A DNA stretch of 64,000 nucleotides from Aldehydirespirator sp965200005 (GCA_965200005.1 OZ241331.1:1364001-1428000); one strand, 5' to 3'; counted from the first letter of the stretch, positions 52,123-61,063 are shown. Translations and numbers: made by a program. The notes: generated by a model from the letters alone, not told the origin.

Positions 52123-54987
52123 CAATCGTCAACTCTTGCGTGGCTTAGCCGTCCTTGCGTCCTAGGTGCCATTTGTGCCTTAGCACCTAGTGTCGCGCTC
52201 GCTGCCAACCTGGGCACTCCGCAAGCACCTCAGAATGTAACGGTTGATGAGTACAACGGTCGCGTAGATGTGACCTGGACAGCGGCCACTTCTCAGGGCG
52301 GTGACCTTCTCAACAACATCGTCGCATACCGCAAGAATCTGCCCGGTGAGGCTTGGAAGTACGAACAACCGACTTCGCTGGCAACTTCGTGGGCTGTCTA
52401 CCCATTGGACAACGGTGTTGAGCACGAATTCCGGGTTGCGGCACGTAACTCCTACGGTTACGGACCGTGGTCGGCGGTCGTTACCGGGACACCCAAAGCT
52501 GTGCCCTCTGTTCCGTTTTCGATATCGGCCACATCTGCCGGAACAACGTCAATTAAGGCGACGTGGGGCAAGCCGGCTCAAGGCTTAGATCCGACCGGAT
52601 ATCGAGTGGAAGCCACTGTCAGTGACTGGGAGGAAGTTGTTTCAGCAACGACTCGCGAAACAGGTGACACTGTCTCACTAACCCTCACTGGTCTGGAGAG
52701 GGGAACGCCATACATGCTGCGTGTGCAAGCCACCAACGCCGAGGGCGGCGGGCCATGGCGGTACGGAGCTAGCGCCACAACTGAGGGCACCAGAGTTCCG
52801 GGCAAACTCATTTTATTCGCAATTGAATGTATGGACGGCGTTCTGCCACTACAACCCGATCCTCCGACCGACTCCGACGCCCAATCGATCACAAAAATCG
52901 AATTTCAATACAAGGTACATTCGCAGAGTTGGGGTGAAGCAACATCCAAGTTCGTTGAATACCCACCAGAAGACTCATCACCTGTCTTCTACGACATCAT
53001 GAATGCAGAAAACGGTGTCTTCTACACTGCTCGTGTTCGAGCGGTTAGTGACGCTGGCAACGGTGAGTGGTCCGACAGTGTGACAGCGTCTCCGTCTGGT
53101 CGACCTACAGCCCCACAACAGATCAATGTCGTTCCCGGAGACGGAGACATTTCCGCTACGTGGTCTTATCCAGCTGAAGATGGTGGGCACGACATAATTC
53201 AGTACAAAATCATATGGTGGAGCCTTGACTCAAATGACGAAGCAGTCAAGGACCCCACAGAAGTAGTGCTTGATGCCAACACTCTTACGTGGACAAAGTC
53301 TGACCTAACCAATGGAGAGCGATACGGCATCACGGTTGATCCACGAAACACCTGCGGTAAAGGATTAGCGAGTCAGAAGGCCTCCCTGTGGGTCGTGGCC
53401 GGATCACCCGTAGCACCGGACGCTCCGTCGCTTACCGCAGGCACGCAACAGATCGAAGCGTCGTGGACAGCGCCGGAAAACAACAACGGATCTCCCATCA
53501 CTCATTACGACCTGCAACACCGCATCTCTGGTTCGTCGACGTGGACAGAAGTAAGCGTTCCTAAAGGCACTTCTCACACGATCACATCTTTGGAGTCTGG
53601 AGATCATGAGGTTCGGGTGCGTGCGGCAAATGCTCGTGGTGACGGGCCATGGTCGGCAAGTTCAACTGCCACGGTCATGGGTACACCTGCAAGGCCGGCT
53701 GCCCCAGCGCTCGTTGGGGGTGACGAACAGATCGAGGCATCTTGGAAGGCTCCCTATGACGGAGACTCACCGATCACCGGTTACATATTGCGATATCGAG
53801 TGTCGGACAAGGGCACCTGGACTGAGCAGACTGTCGGAACAAGCACGTCGTACACAATCGGTTCGCTCATCAACGGCACCGAGTACGACGTACAAGTCAG
53901 CGCATCAAATGACGACGGCTCTAGCGACTGGTCGCCGACTTCAACTGCGATGGCTCAGATCGAAGCGCCGGGCACTCCGGACGCACTCGAACTTGCCCCA
54001 GGCAATGGTGTGATCACAGTGTCGTGGGATCCGCCGACCAGCGGCGGTCCAATGGATCACTACGACCTTCAGTACCGCGAAAAAGATGACACCACCTGGA
54101 TCGCGATTGACGGTATCTCGGGTACTTCGTATCGGATTGGTGGGCTGACCAATGGCACCGGGTACGAAGTCCGCGTCCGTGCCGACAATCCACCGGTGCA
54201 CAGCGACTACTCGGATATCAAGACTGCGACGCCGATAGCGGCGCCGAGGGCACCCGCTGCGCCGACACTCGAAGCTGGCGATGCTCAGATCACAGCATCC
54301 TGGAACGCACCAACCAGCGGGGGTCCAGTGCACTCCTACGAGTTACAATACCGGACAGGCGAAGGCAGCTGGAATGAGGTCGAGAATCTCAGTGGTATGT
54401 CACATGTCATCACTTCGCTCACGAACGGCGCCACGTACGAGGTGCGAGTGCGAGCGAGTAACACGTCGGGCGACAGTGCTTGGTCTGACAGCGCTACTGC
54501 CACACCCCAAGAGCCCTTACAGGTACCTAACAAACCTGCCGCGCCAACACTTATAGCTGGCGATGGCCGGATAACGGCATCCTGGAACGCACCAACCAGC
54601 GGAGGCGCGCCAAGCCACTACGACCTGCAATACCGCCAGCAAAACGTAGGCAACTGGACTGAGGTTGAGATCTTGAGCGGCATGTCACATGAAATCATGT
54701 CGCTCACCAATGGCACCACCTATGAGGTTCAAGTCCGATCGGCGAACGATGCAGGTGACAGCGACTGGTCGGCGAGTGCGACCGCTACACCTCAGCCGGC
54801 GTTGTTGCCGCCACGCACACCGGACGCCCCTTCTCTTGTCGCTGGTAACCGTCAGATAACGGCATCTTGGAGCGCACCGAGTCGTGGCGGCGCACCCGAT
54901 CACTACGACTTGCGATACGGAGTGTCCGGTTCGGGCACCTGGACCGAGGTCGAGGTCATCAGTACCTCGTTAGTACCTCGTTTGTGA
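52123..54987 (+). CDS. FN3-domain segment of the interrupted surface protein
   Basis: Open frame carrying the end of the signal peptide and ten FN3 domains. Boundaries are marked by the recurrent start GTPxAPxL and core ITASWNAPTSGG, with ends such as DSDWSASATATP, at about 90-residue spacing. Domains 8-10 are the most alike, suggesting recent duplication. The third is the most divergent (CMDGVLPLQPDPPTDSD). It terminates at TGA 54985-54987 after the 11-bp duplication, in EVEVISTSLVPRL. As it stands it lacks the SLH anchor; internal GTG 52270 is the first strong start in this frame. Confidence 0.8.
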   Translation, partial: QSSTLAWLSRPCVLGAICALAPSVALAANLGTPQAPQNVTVDEYNGRVDVTWTAATSQGGDLLNNIVAYRKNLPGEAWKYEQPTSLATSWAVYPLDNGVEHEFRVAARNSYGYGPWSAVVTGTPKAVPSVPFSISATSAGTTSIKATWGKPAQGLDPTGYRVEATVSDWEEVVSATTRETGDTVSLTLTGLERGTPYMLRVQATNAEGGGPWRYGASATTEGTRVPGKLILFAIECMDGVLPLQPDPPTDSDAQSITKIEFQYKVHSQSWGEATSKFVEYPPEDSSPVFYDIMNAENGVFYTARVRAVSDAGNGEWSDSVTASPSGRPTAPQQINVVPGDGDISATWSYPAEDGGHDIIQYKIIWWSLDSNDEAVKDPTEVVLDANTLTWTKSDLTNGERYGITVDPRNTCGKGLASQKASLWVVAGSPVAPDAPSLTAGTQQIEASWTAPENNNGSPITHYDLQHRISGSSTWTEVSVPKGTSHTITSLESGDHEVRVRAANARGDGPWSASSTATVMGTPARPAAPALVGGDEQIEASWKAPYDGDSPITGYILRYRVSDKGTWTEQTVGTSTSYTIGSLINGTEYDVQVSASNDDGSSDWSPTSTAMAQIEAPGTPDALELAPGNGVITVSWDPPTSGGPMDHYDLQYREKDDTTWIAIDGISGTSYRIGGLTNGTGYEVRVRADNPPVHSDYSDIKTATPIAAPRAPAAPTLEAGDAQITASWNAPTSGGPVHSYELQYRTGEGSWNEVENLSGMSHVITSLTNGATYEVRVRASNTSGDSAWSDSATATPQEPLQVPNKPAAPTLIAGDGRITASWNAPTSGGAPSHYDLQYRQQNVGNWTEVEILSGMSHEIMSLTNGTTYEVQVRSANDAGDSDWSASATATPQPALLPPRTPDAPSLVAGNRQITASWSAPSRGGAPDHYDLRYGVSGSGTWTEVEVISTSLVPRL

Positions 54988-55712
54988 TCCGCTCGCTGAG
55001 AAACGGGATGACCTACGAGGTTCAAGTCCGGGCGTCCAACGATGCCGGTGACAGCGACTGGTCGGCTAGTGGGAGGGCGAGACCCCGAGCGCCTTCGGTG
55101 CCCGTGCGGGCGCAACCAGACCCGACGCCAGTTAGGCCAGCGTGCGGCACGTCGGCGCGCTCACCTGAGAAGCAAACGAGACCGGATATGCCTGATGCCA
55201 ACTCCTTCAGTGACATCACTGGACACTGGCATGCACCTCACATCTTGTTGATGCGTAGCGCGGGTGTGATCAACGGCTATCCCAACGGCGAGTTCGGCCC
55301 CGAGAACGCGATCACTCGCGCTGAGATCGCCGCCATGCTCGCACGTGCGTTGGGGTTCTCCGCATCGGATGACTTCGAAGGCTTCCGTGATGCCCGAGGT
55401 CACGCCCTTGAAGCAGAGATCAACGCTCTAGCTGAACAAGGCATCTTGCGAGGCTTCCGCAACGGCAACTACTACCCGGAGCGTGCAACCACTCGGGCCC
55501 AGGCAGCAGCCATCATGTCGCGGGTGCTCCAACTGATCGAATGTGATGATGCGCCGTTTGCCGACACTCGCAGCCACGGGCTACGAGGCACCATCGGTGC
55601 GGCTACCAAGGCAGGGATCTTCAATGGCTACAACAGCACAACCTTCGGGCCGACCGACCCGATAACCCGTGCCCAGCTAGCCACAATCATCAGAAGAGCC
55701 CTCTACAACTAA
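54867..55712 (+). CDS. SLH-domain segment of the interrupted surface protein
   Basis: From about 54983 this frame reads the end of the last FN3 domain (FVIRSLRNGMTYEVQVRASN), a Pro/Arg-rich linker with CGTSARSPEKQTRPDM, and three SLH repeats: FSDITGHWHAPHILLM...GYPNGEF, FRDARGHALEAEINAL...GNYYPE and FADTRSHGLRGTIGAA...TFGP, each followed by xTRAxxAxxxxRxL. The stretch before 54983 is a shadow frame. It ends ALYN, as does the paralog. Confidence 0.8.
   Translation: MERTESWRRTRSLRLAIRSVRFGHLDRGRGHQYLVSTSFVIRSLRNGMTYEVQVRASNDAGDSDWSASGRARPRAPSVPVRAQPDPTPVRPACGTSARSPEKQTRPDMPDANSFSDITGHWHAPHILLMRSAGVINGYPNGEFGPENAITRAEIAAMLARALGFSASDDFEGFRDARGHALEAEINALAEQGILRGFRNGNYYPERATTRAQAAAIMSRVLQLIECDDAPFADTRSHGLRGTIGAATKAGIFNGYNSTTFGPTDPITRAQLATIIRRALYN
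54961..54982 (+). repeat. 11-bp tandem duplication causing a frameshift
   Basis: AGTACCTCGTT is present twice in direct succession. With one copy the reading frame continues VISTSFVIRSLRNG across the junction; with two it stops at 54985-54987. Short tandem repeats whose copy number sets the frame are a known route to phase variation. Confidence 0.9.
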
Positions 55713-55730
55713 CGCACGCTCACAGAGTTG

Positions 55731-55758
55731 GGGGCTCCGGGAAACAACCCGGAGCCCC
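55731..55758 (+). terminator. Terminator of the large FN3-SLH gene
   Basis: GGGGCTCCGGG (55731-55741) pairs with CCCGGAGCCCC (55748-55758), loop AAACAA, 18 bp after the stop. The same hairpin and the preceding TAACGCACGCTCACAGAGTT recur after the paralog at 57934-57963. Confidence 0.85.
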
Positions 55759-56260
55759 AAACACCGATCAGGCAGATGGCGGTGCCTGGGCGCCGCCATC
55801 CGTTTTGTGTGCCGCGGTTAACCGGGTGCGTACGGACGCGTGACATCGAGTCTGTTCAAAACAATGCATCGATGTCCCCTGAATTCGCGTGCAAGACTAT
55901 CATATATACATTCAGCATGTCTATGCAGTAATCAGCCATTTATACAAGGCTGATATCAACTATTTGAATCGTATTTTACTTACATAATAAAGCTTCATAG
56001 TAATCGAAATCTGAAGCGATCTACTAGCTCTCTCAATTGTTATTCAGTTGAACCGGGTCTTGCCAAGTCGGGCGAGCAAGTGTCCGCTAAGCCACAATGC
56101 TTGACAGTTGCAATTACTGGGTGGTACTCATAAAAGGCTGACCAAACCGGGGAAACTTCAAGGATGCCGCGGACATTTGTCTCGATTGTCTCTCACTCGT
56201 GATAAGTGACGCTCATTTTGGAGTAATCCCCGGACTCCCCCCAACAATGGAAGGTAAAAA
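55759..56260 (+). promoter_or_regulatory. AT-rich upstream region and promoter of the second FN3-SLH gene
   Basis: Bases about 55895-56040 are notably AT-rich and unlike the rest of the window. They contain an inverted repeat ATCAGCC (55931-55937) / GGCTGAT (55948-55954). A consensus -35 TTGACA lies at 56101-56106; TACTCA at 56125-56130, 18 bp on, is a weak -10. A ribosome-binding site GGAAGG at 56249-56254 precedes GTG 56261. No gene was seen. Confidence 0.45.
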
Positions 56261-57916
56261 GTGACCGATAATCCGACTATGAAGATTGTCAGACAAACAT
56301 ATAGATCGGGCGAATCTGCCAATGGCAAACGTCAAGTTTGGCGAGGCTTTGCCGTGATTTGCCTATTGACCGTTGTGTGCGCTTTGACGCCTGCCGCCTC
56401 GCTCGCCGTCGCGCCAATGGACACAACGTCGAAGCCCGAAGCAGTGCCTGGCACACCTCAGAACCTGTCACTTGCGCCTGGAAGTGGCAACATCACAGCA
56501 TCCTGGGACCCACCAACGAGCGGAGGCTCGCCAAGTCACTACGACCTGCAATACCGCCAGCAAAACGTAGGCACCTGGATCGGAGCTGTCGGTGTCTCCA
56601 GCCCACACTACATAGGCGCGCTCACCAACGGCACCACATACGAAGTGCGTGTCCGTGCTCGGAACACGTCCGGCAGCAGTCCCTACACCCAGCCCGAAAC
56701 TGCCACGCCGATCGCAGTGCCTGGCACACCTGACGCACCGACACTTGACGCTGGCGATGCTCAGATCACAGCCTCCTGGACAGCACCGAACAACAACGGG
56801 TCAGCCATAACCCAATACACGCTGGCGTACGGCGAGTCCGGATCAGACAACTGGACTGATGTCGTAGTTGAAGATGGTACGTCGCACACGATCATGTCGC
56901 TCACCAACGGCACGGCCTATGACGTACGCGTGCTTGCAACCAACAATGCCGGCGACAGCGACTGGTCAGCAACCTCAACTGCCACGCCGGTGGCGCCGAG
57001 GCAGCCTGTTGCGGTGCCCGGAACGCCCGACGCTCCGAGGCTCTCGGCCGGCAATGCTCAGATCATTGCCTCTTGGAGCGCACCAACTAGCGGTGGTGCG
57101 GCTACCTACTACGACGTGCAGTACTCGGTGTCGGGTTCTGGCAACTGGACGCCCGCCGTCTCGAACCTCTCGGATACGTCCCAAGTAATCGAGTCGCTCA
57201 GCAACGGCATTGCATATGAGGTGCAGGTGCGGGCCGGCAACTCTTCGGGTGTAAGCGACTGGTCTGCGAGCGCCACCGCAACACCACGAGCACCCGCCGT
57301 AACTGTGCCCGTGTACACGCAGACGGTCACTACGGTGACTGTGTCGGAGTGTGGTACGTCCGCTCTCACGCCTGAGAAACGGGCACGACCGGAAATGCGC
57401 GGCAATCCATTCAGTGACATCACCGGGAACTGGCACGCACAGCACATCTTGTTGATGAACAGCGCCGGCGTGATCAACGGCTACCCCGACGGCGAGTTCC
57501 GTCCGAGTCGTCCGATCAGCCGAGCCGAAATCGCAGCCATGCTGGCTCGTGCGCTCGATCTCAGCGCGTCGGCCGGGTTTGAGGGCTTCCGCGACACTCA
57601 AGGCCACGCGCTTGAAGACTCCATCAACGCTCTTGCAGAGCGAGGCGTGTTGCGAGGCTTCGGCGACGGCAACTACCACCCCGAACGCCAAACGACCCGG
57701 GCACAAGCAGCCGCGATCATGTCACGCGCACTCAACCTCATCGAGTGCGACGGCGCCCCGTTTGCCGATACGCGAGGTCACGTCCTCCAAGACGAGATCG
57801 GAGCAGCCGCAGAAGCCGGGATCATCAACGGCTTGAGCAGCACAGAATTCAGGCCAAACGAACCGATCACCCGTGCCCAGCTAGCCACAATCATCCGAAG
57901 AGCCCTCTACAACTAA
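56261..57916 (+). CDS. Secreted FN3-SLH surface protein (intact paralog)
   Basis: 551 residues: signal peptide (GFAVICLLTVVCALTPAASL, cleavage near SLAVA), three FN3 domains starting PGTPQNLSLAPG, PGTPDAPTLDAG and PGTPDAPRLSAG, a linker with Cys in VSECGTSALTPEK, and three SLH repeats (FSDITGNWHAQHILLM, FRDTQGHALEDSINAL, FADTRGHVLQDEIGAA). SLH domains bind secondary cell-wall polymers, so it is likely wall-anchored, with FN3 repeats as a stalk. GTG 56261 with GGAAGG upstream. It is the shorter relative of the broken gene just upstream and confirms that gene's reconstruction. Confidence 0.92.
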   Translation: MTDNPTMKIVRQTYRSGESANGKRQVWRGFAVICLLTVVCALTPAASLAVAPMDTTSKPEAVPGTPQNLSLAPGSGNITASWDPPTSGGSPSHYDLQYRQQNVGTWIGAVGVSSPHYIGALTNGTTYEVRVRARNTSGSSPYTQPETATPIAVPGTPDAPTLDAGDAQITASWTAPNNNGSAITQYTLAYGESGSDNWTDVVVEDGTSHTIMSLTNGTAYDVRVLATNNAGDSDWSATSTATPVAPRQPVAVPGTPDAPRLSAGNAQIIASWSAPTSGGAATYYDVQYSVSGSGNWTPAVSNLSDTSQVIESLSNGIAYEVQVRAGNSSGVSDWSASATATPRAPAVTVPVYTQTVTTVTVSECGTSALTPEKRARPEMRGNPFSDITGNWHAQHILLMNSAGVINGYPDGEFRPSRPISRAEIAAMLARALDLSASAGFEGFRDTQGHALEDSINALAERGVLRGFGDGNYHPERQTTRAQAAAIMSRALNLIECDGAPFADTRGHVLQDEIGAAAEAGIINGLSSTEFRPNEPITRAQLATIIRRALYN

Positions 57917-57933
57917 CGCACGCTCACAGAGTT

Positions 57934-57963
57934 GGGGGCTCCGGGAAACAACCCGGAGCCCCC
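57934..57963 (+). terminator. Terminator of the second FN3-SLH gene
   Basis: GGGGGCTCCGGG (57934-57945) pairs with CCCGGAGCCCCC (57952-57963), loop AAACAA, followed by ATTT. It is nearly identical to the hairpin after the paralog, as is the whole 3' flank. Confidence 0.85.
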
Positions 57964-58061
57964 ATTTGGCCTTTTGCCCCGTCACCCTGACGCCAAGCAC
58001 CCAATACCGCCGCTTGAAACTTGATGGCGAGCAATTTTCAAGTGCCTCAACCGTTGTTGAT

Positions 58062-58553
58062 CTATCGTGACGCTCCCACCGGTGTCGCAGTTGACGTGTG
58101 TACTTCTGACGTGTGTACTTCTTGTGAAGCGGTCGGGACCTTTGCTTCCAGCCGAGCCACCCGCTCACGAGTATCGATTCGAACGACAAGATCCTCAGTC
58201 CGTTCAATCCGATCCTCGGTGCGGTCATCGCGTTGATCTGACTGCTCCTTGAGCGCCGCCACACACCGATCCGTATGAGCCCGAATATCCGCACAACTCC
58301 GATCGGTATGAGCCCGAAGGTCCGCGACAGTTCGATCCGTGTGATCCCTGAGAGCCTTGGTGTTGGTCTCCATCCGCTCCCCGAGGCTGTCAATGCGTGT
58401 TCCGAGATTGTCACCGAGCTTCTCGATGCGCTCTCCGAGATTGTCACCGAGGTCATCAATGCGCGTTCGGAGGTTGCTGATGCGACGGTGCGCAATTAGC
58501 TCCAGCACACCTATCAATCCGATCAATGCAACGATCACTTCTGTTTCTTCCAT
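58062..58553 (-). CDS. Membrane-anchored coiled-coil protein with 11-residue repeats
   Basis: 163 residues. After METEVxVALIGLIGVLELIA-type hydrophobic N-terminus (one transmembrane helix) comes a long charged helix with 11-residue periodicity: LGDNLGERIEK, LGDNLGTRIDS, then RDHTDRTVADL, RAHTDRSCADI and RAHTDRCVAAL. Hendecad repeats predict a slightly right-handed coiled coil. ATG 58553 is preceded by AGGAG at 7 bases, and by a GACGC/GCGTC hairpin (58585-58598). The tail has the repeat SEVHTS. A short paralog lies at 62.6 kb. Function unknown; the neighbouring lipoproteins suggest an envelope role. Confidence 0.75.
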   Translation of the reverse strand: MEETEVIVALIGLIGVLELIAHRRISNLRTRIDDLGDNLGERIEKLGDNLGTRIDSLGERMETNTKALRDHTDRTVADLRAHTDRSCADIRAHTDRCVAALKEQSDQRDDRTEDRIERTEDLVVRIDTRERVARLEAKVPTASQEVHTSEVHTSTATPVGASR

Positions 58554-58801
58554 TGTTGTACTCCTAGTTAAACGTCTCCTTTGTGACGCTTTTGCGTCGT
58601 TGTCTCTTGGCCGAAGGCGAGTGCGCAACGATAGCGCAACGGTTGGTTAGAATACTACACATATCTACCGGTATCATTTCCGCCCGTTTCAAGCGTGCCG
58701 GGAGTATAGGCAGCTTCAGCAAAGCCTCACAATCTGGCCACACGGTTTGCGCGAAGTCGACACATCGGGACCGGTCAGGAACTCGCCACTAATGTCGTCA
58801 C
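58554..58801. promoter_or_regulatory. Divergent regulatory region with leader hairpin and conserved motif (copy 1)
   Basis: Contains the leader hairpin GACGC-TTTT-GCGTC (58585-58598) of the coiled-coil gene and the conserved motif at 58658-58692. About 130 bp of this region resembles the region upstream of the paralogous coiled-coil gene at 62771-62910, so the whole control region has been duplicated. Confidence 0.6.
58658..58692 (+). repeat. Conserved intergenic motif, copy 1
   Basis: Ends GGTATCATTTCCGCCCG then TTTCAA, preceded by CACATATCTACC. Four copies of this motif lie between 58.6 and 62.9 kb, three of them just upstream of lipoprotein paralogs. Confidence 0.75.
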
Positions 58802-59191
58802 ATGGCTGTGGGCCTGGCCCGACACGTGATTCGAAGCGTCGTAGCACTACTGGCTGTGCTGACTCTTGGCTGCAGTACCTCTTCCACCGAGCCGGATGCA
58901 AGCGAATCGCTCGACACGACCGAACGCAGCGAGCCTGACGAAAGTAAGTCGCCTGATCAAAGGGAACTGCTGGCTTGCTATGTCGAGGGGCTGAGTCAGT
59001 CACGCTATGTCGGCGAGAACGGCGGAACCGGCAAATGTAGACATCTTCACTGCCTCCCAAAGTCACACATGCCTTCTAGTATCATTTCCGCCGTAGGCCG
59101 CGAGCTTAGGGCCGGGCACTCCAAGTTGCGCCTGCAACTCGGACTGGAGTGGAGAACACTCATCGTTGACTCAACGCGCAGCATGATCTAG
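58802..59191 (+). CDS. Truncated lipoprotein paralog (member A)
   Basis: Starts MAVGLARHVIRSVVALLAVL and has lipobox LTLGC, then an acidic spacer and LLACYVEGLSQSRYVGENGG, matching LLGCYxSALxxTRD of the intact paralog at 61 kb. Homology ends near 59036 at GTGKC; the remaining 50 codons run through motif copy 2 and look non-protein-like. It is therefore a 5' remnant of the family, still possibly expressed as a small lipoprotein. ATG 58802 aligns with the starts chosen for members B and C. Confidence 0.6.
   Translation: MAVGLARHVIRSVVALLAVLTLGCSTSSTEPDASESLDTTERSEPDESKSPDQRELLACYVEGLSQSRYVGENGGTGKCRHLHCLPKSHMPSSIISAVGRELRAGHSKLRLQLGLEWRTLIVDSTRSMI
59064..59092 (+). repeat. Conserved intergenic motif, copy 2
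   Basis: CACACATGCCTTCTAGTATC followed by ATTTCCGCC; the 3' TTTCAA part is lost. Lies within the 3' end of the truncated paralog's frame and upstream of member B. Confidence 0.7.
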
Positions 59192-59240
59192 CGACTTGAC
59201 ATCGGGAAACGTAAGGGGACCCACTACTAATGTGGTTTAT

Positions 59241-60840
59241 GTGGCGGTGGGCCTGGTTCGGCTGGCGCGTCGCAAAGTGACACAGCGACGCTCTAGTTGT
59301 CGCTGTGTTGTAGCTCTACTCATCGTGATAACACTCGGATGCTCATCCTCAGGGGGCGAGACCGGGTTGCTGGGCTGCTATGACTCAGCATTGGGCAGGA
59401 CCCGAGATGTCACACAGATCTTCGGACACGGAGTTGCAGAGGTTCACGACGCCTACGCCGAGTATTTGACCGCCGACGCTGCAGCCCGAGAATCCGCTCG
59501 CGCCTATGACGCCGCAGTTGAAGCTTTAGCCAGTGACCAACCCGCCGCCCTCGTCGCAGAGCTAGCCGAATTCGACAACGCACGCCGAAACGCCGACACC
59601 GCTCACGTTATATACCGGCGCGCTGGCCCAGCATGAAGCGGACAACGCGGGCGTTGAAGCGTTCGCCGACTCCCTCGGTCTCACAATCGAACACTTATCA
59701 CCCGTCTACGAGGAGATTCACGACTACAAGCCTTTGAGCATTATTGACATGTTTCGTGGGTACGCCGGACTCGCCAGCGCATCTCGAGTTGTGCGCGTGG
59801 ATGACTTCGCTAAGGCTTTTGGCGTTTCTGTAGAGGCTGCCCGCACATCACTAAGTGTCGCTTCGCATGAGGCTCGTAATCCGAGGATGCTTGGTTTCGC
59901 TGTCGGCTGGTATGTCTATTCTGAACACACGACAGTTGAACTGGCGGAAGCACTGGGTGTGCCGGTTGAGACGCTCGACCCGTTGGTTTATTACTACTTG
60001 ACCGTGTCTGAGGTGTTAGGAGTTCCAACAACAGATGTCGTTGTCCCCACTGACACCATTCTTTCCGAGTCATACGACGTCCACCACCGCGGATTACAGG
60101 AGGCCGAGTCAGCTTACGACATTGCCATCGCGGAGTTTCTTGGAGTGTCTGTAGCAGAGGTTGCTGCACTCGGTGCCTACTCAGTTAGCAACGGTTTCTA
60201 CGGTTATGTCCATGACATCAACTATCTGGCTAAGGCGTTCAATGCTCCCACTGCGACCGTTACTGCAGCAGTCGAATACGCTCATTGGGATTACATTCCT
60301 GGTCACTTTGACACCCGCAACGCCTACGGCACAGCTATTCGAGAAGCAATTGCGAAGACGCTTGATGTCACCGTCGAGGACATTAGACACGCCGAAGAGA
60401 GACACCGATCTACGCTGGAAATCCCTCACGGTGGCATGCTAGATGAGACAAGACTGCTTGAGTTCGGCGTGCCTGCCGAGGCATACTCATTTGCGGTTGA
60501 AATGGGGTTGACCCCAGACTTAAGCTACCCTGAGATCCGGAGGGAAGATCTCACAGTTGCACTAGCTGAAGCGCTTGATGTGACATCGGAGTCCCTTGAA
60601 GCGGTGGTCGTGATTGCCGAACGCCCCCTTGAAATGACACGGGGTGCTGATTTTAAGCCTGCCGACGGTGTCAGTCCGGAGGGCACCGCGGTGGCTAAGG
60701 CGCTTGGTGCGTCTGTAGTAGAGGCCGCCAACGCCGCAGTCAAAGCCGAAGCAGCCCACAGGGCAACCCGATTTGATCACCTCCGACAGGAGACCGAACG
60801 CTACCGCAAGGAAGCCGAACTGCTCGACTCCTGCCTATAG
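59241..60840 (+). pseudogene. Lipoprotein paralog (member B), split by one extra base
   Basis: The N-terminal part has signal peptide and lipobox LIVITLGC, LLGCYDSALGRTRD, then YDAAVEALASDQPAA and NADTAHVIYRRA. In the next frame the protein continues ALAQHEADNAGVEAFADSLG and on to ELLDSCL at 60840. Removing one base near 59615-59622 (CGGCGCGC) joins them; 1599 nt gives exactly 533 codons. The rest contains about ten copies of a motif like ELAEALGVPVETLDPL. GTG 59241 aligns with ATG of member A; GTG 59277 would give a shorter signal peptide. The C-terminal 368 residues have a strong internal ATG (59734). Confidence 0.75.
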
Positions 60841-60943
60841 CCCCCACTCCCCTTCGTGTCCGGCTACGGGGGTGTGGATGGTCCTAGCTTGATGGAAGCG
60901 GTGTGGCGTTCGGGCCTGCTCCTGGGATTGTGGTTGAGAGCGT

Positions 60944-60980
60944 CACACATACCTTCCGGCAGTATTTCCGCCCGTTTCAA
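60944..60980 (+). repeat. Conserved intergenic motif, copy 3
   Basis: CACACATACCTTCCGGCAGT then ATTTCCGCCCGTTTCAA, 83 bp before GTG 61064 of member C, between members B and C. Confidence 0.75.
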
Positions 60981-61063
60981 CCATGAGCCGCAAGCCTAGA
61001 CCCAGCTGCCGCAAACGCAAAGAGGCTTCAGATCGGCTATCACTGGCCGCTACTGTCTGTTGC

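Larger units (their letters stand above)
52058..55712 (+). pseudogene. Large secreted FN3-SLH surface protein, interrupted twice
   Basis: Reconstructed as signal peptide, ten fibronectin type III domains and three SLH domains. GTG 52058 begins VTVNPTRRR; the paralog at 56261 begins VTDNPT. Break 1: the signal peptide stops at TAG 52163-52165 and continues one frame back as LGAICALAPSVALAA; one missing C in GCGTCCTAGG explains it, and the paralog aligns residue for residue. Break 2: an 11-bp tandem duplication at 54961-54982 shifts the frame before the SLH part. Undoing both gives 3645 nt, exactly 1215 codons. The protein would be exported and bound to the cell wall by SLH domains, perhaps as an adhesin. 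Confidence 0.85.

Noticed and set aside
53000..54900. Repeated DNA in the FN3 region considered as a CRISPR-like or satellite array
   Set aside because: The repeats follow about 90-codon protein domains with varying sequence and no regular spacers.
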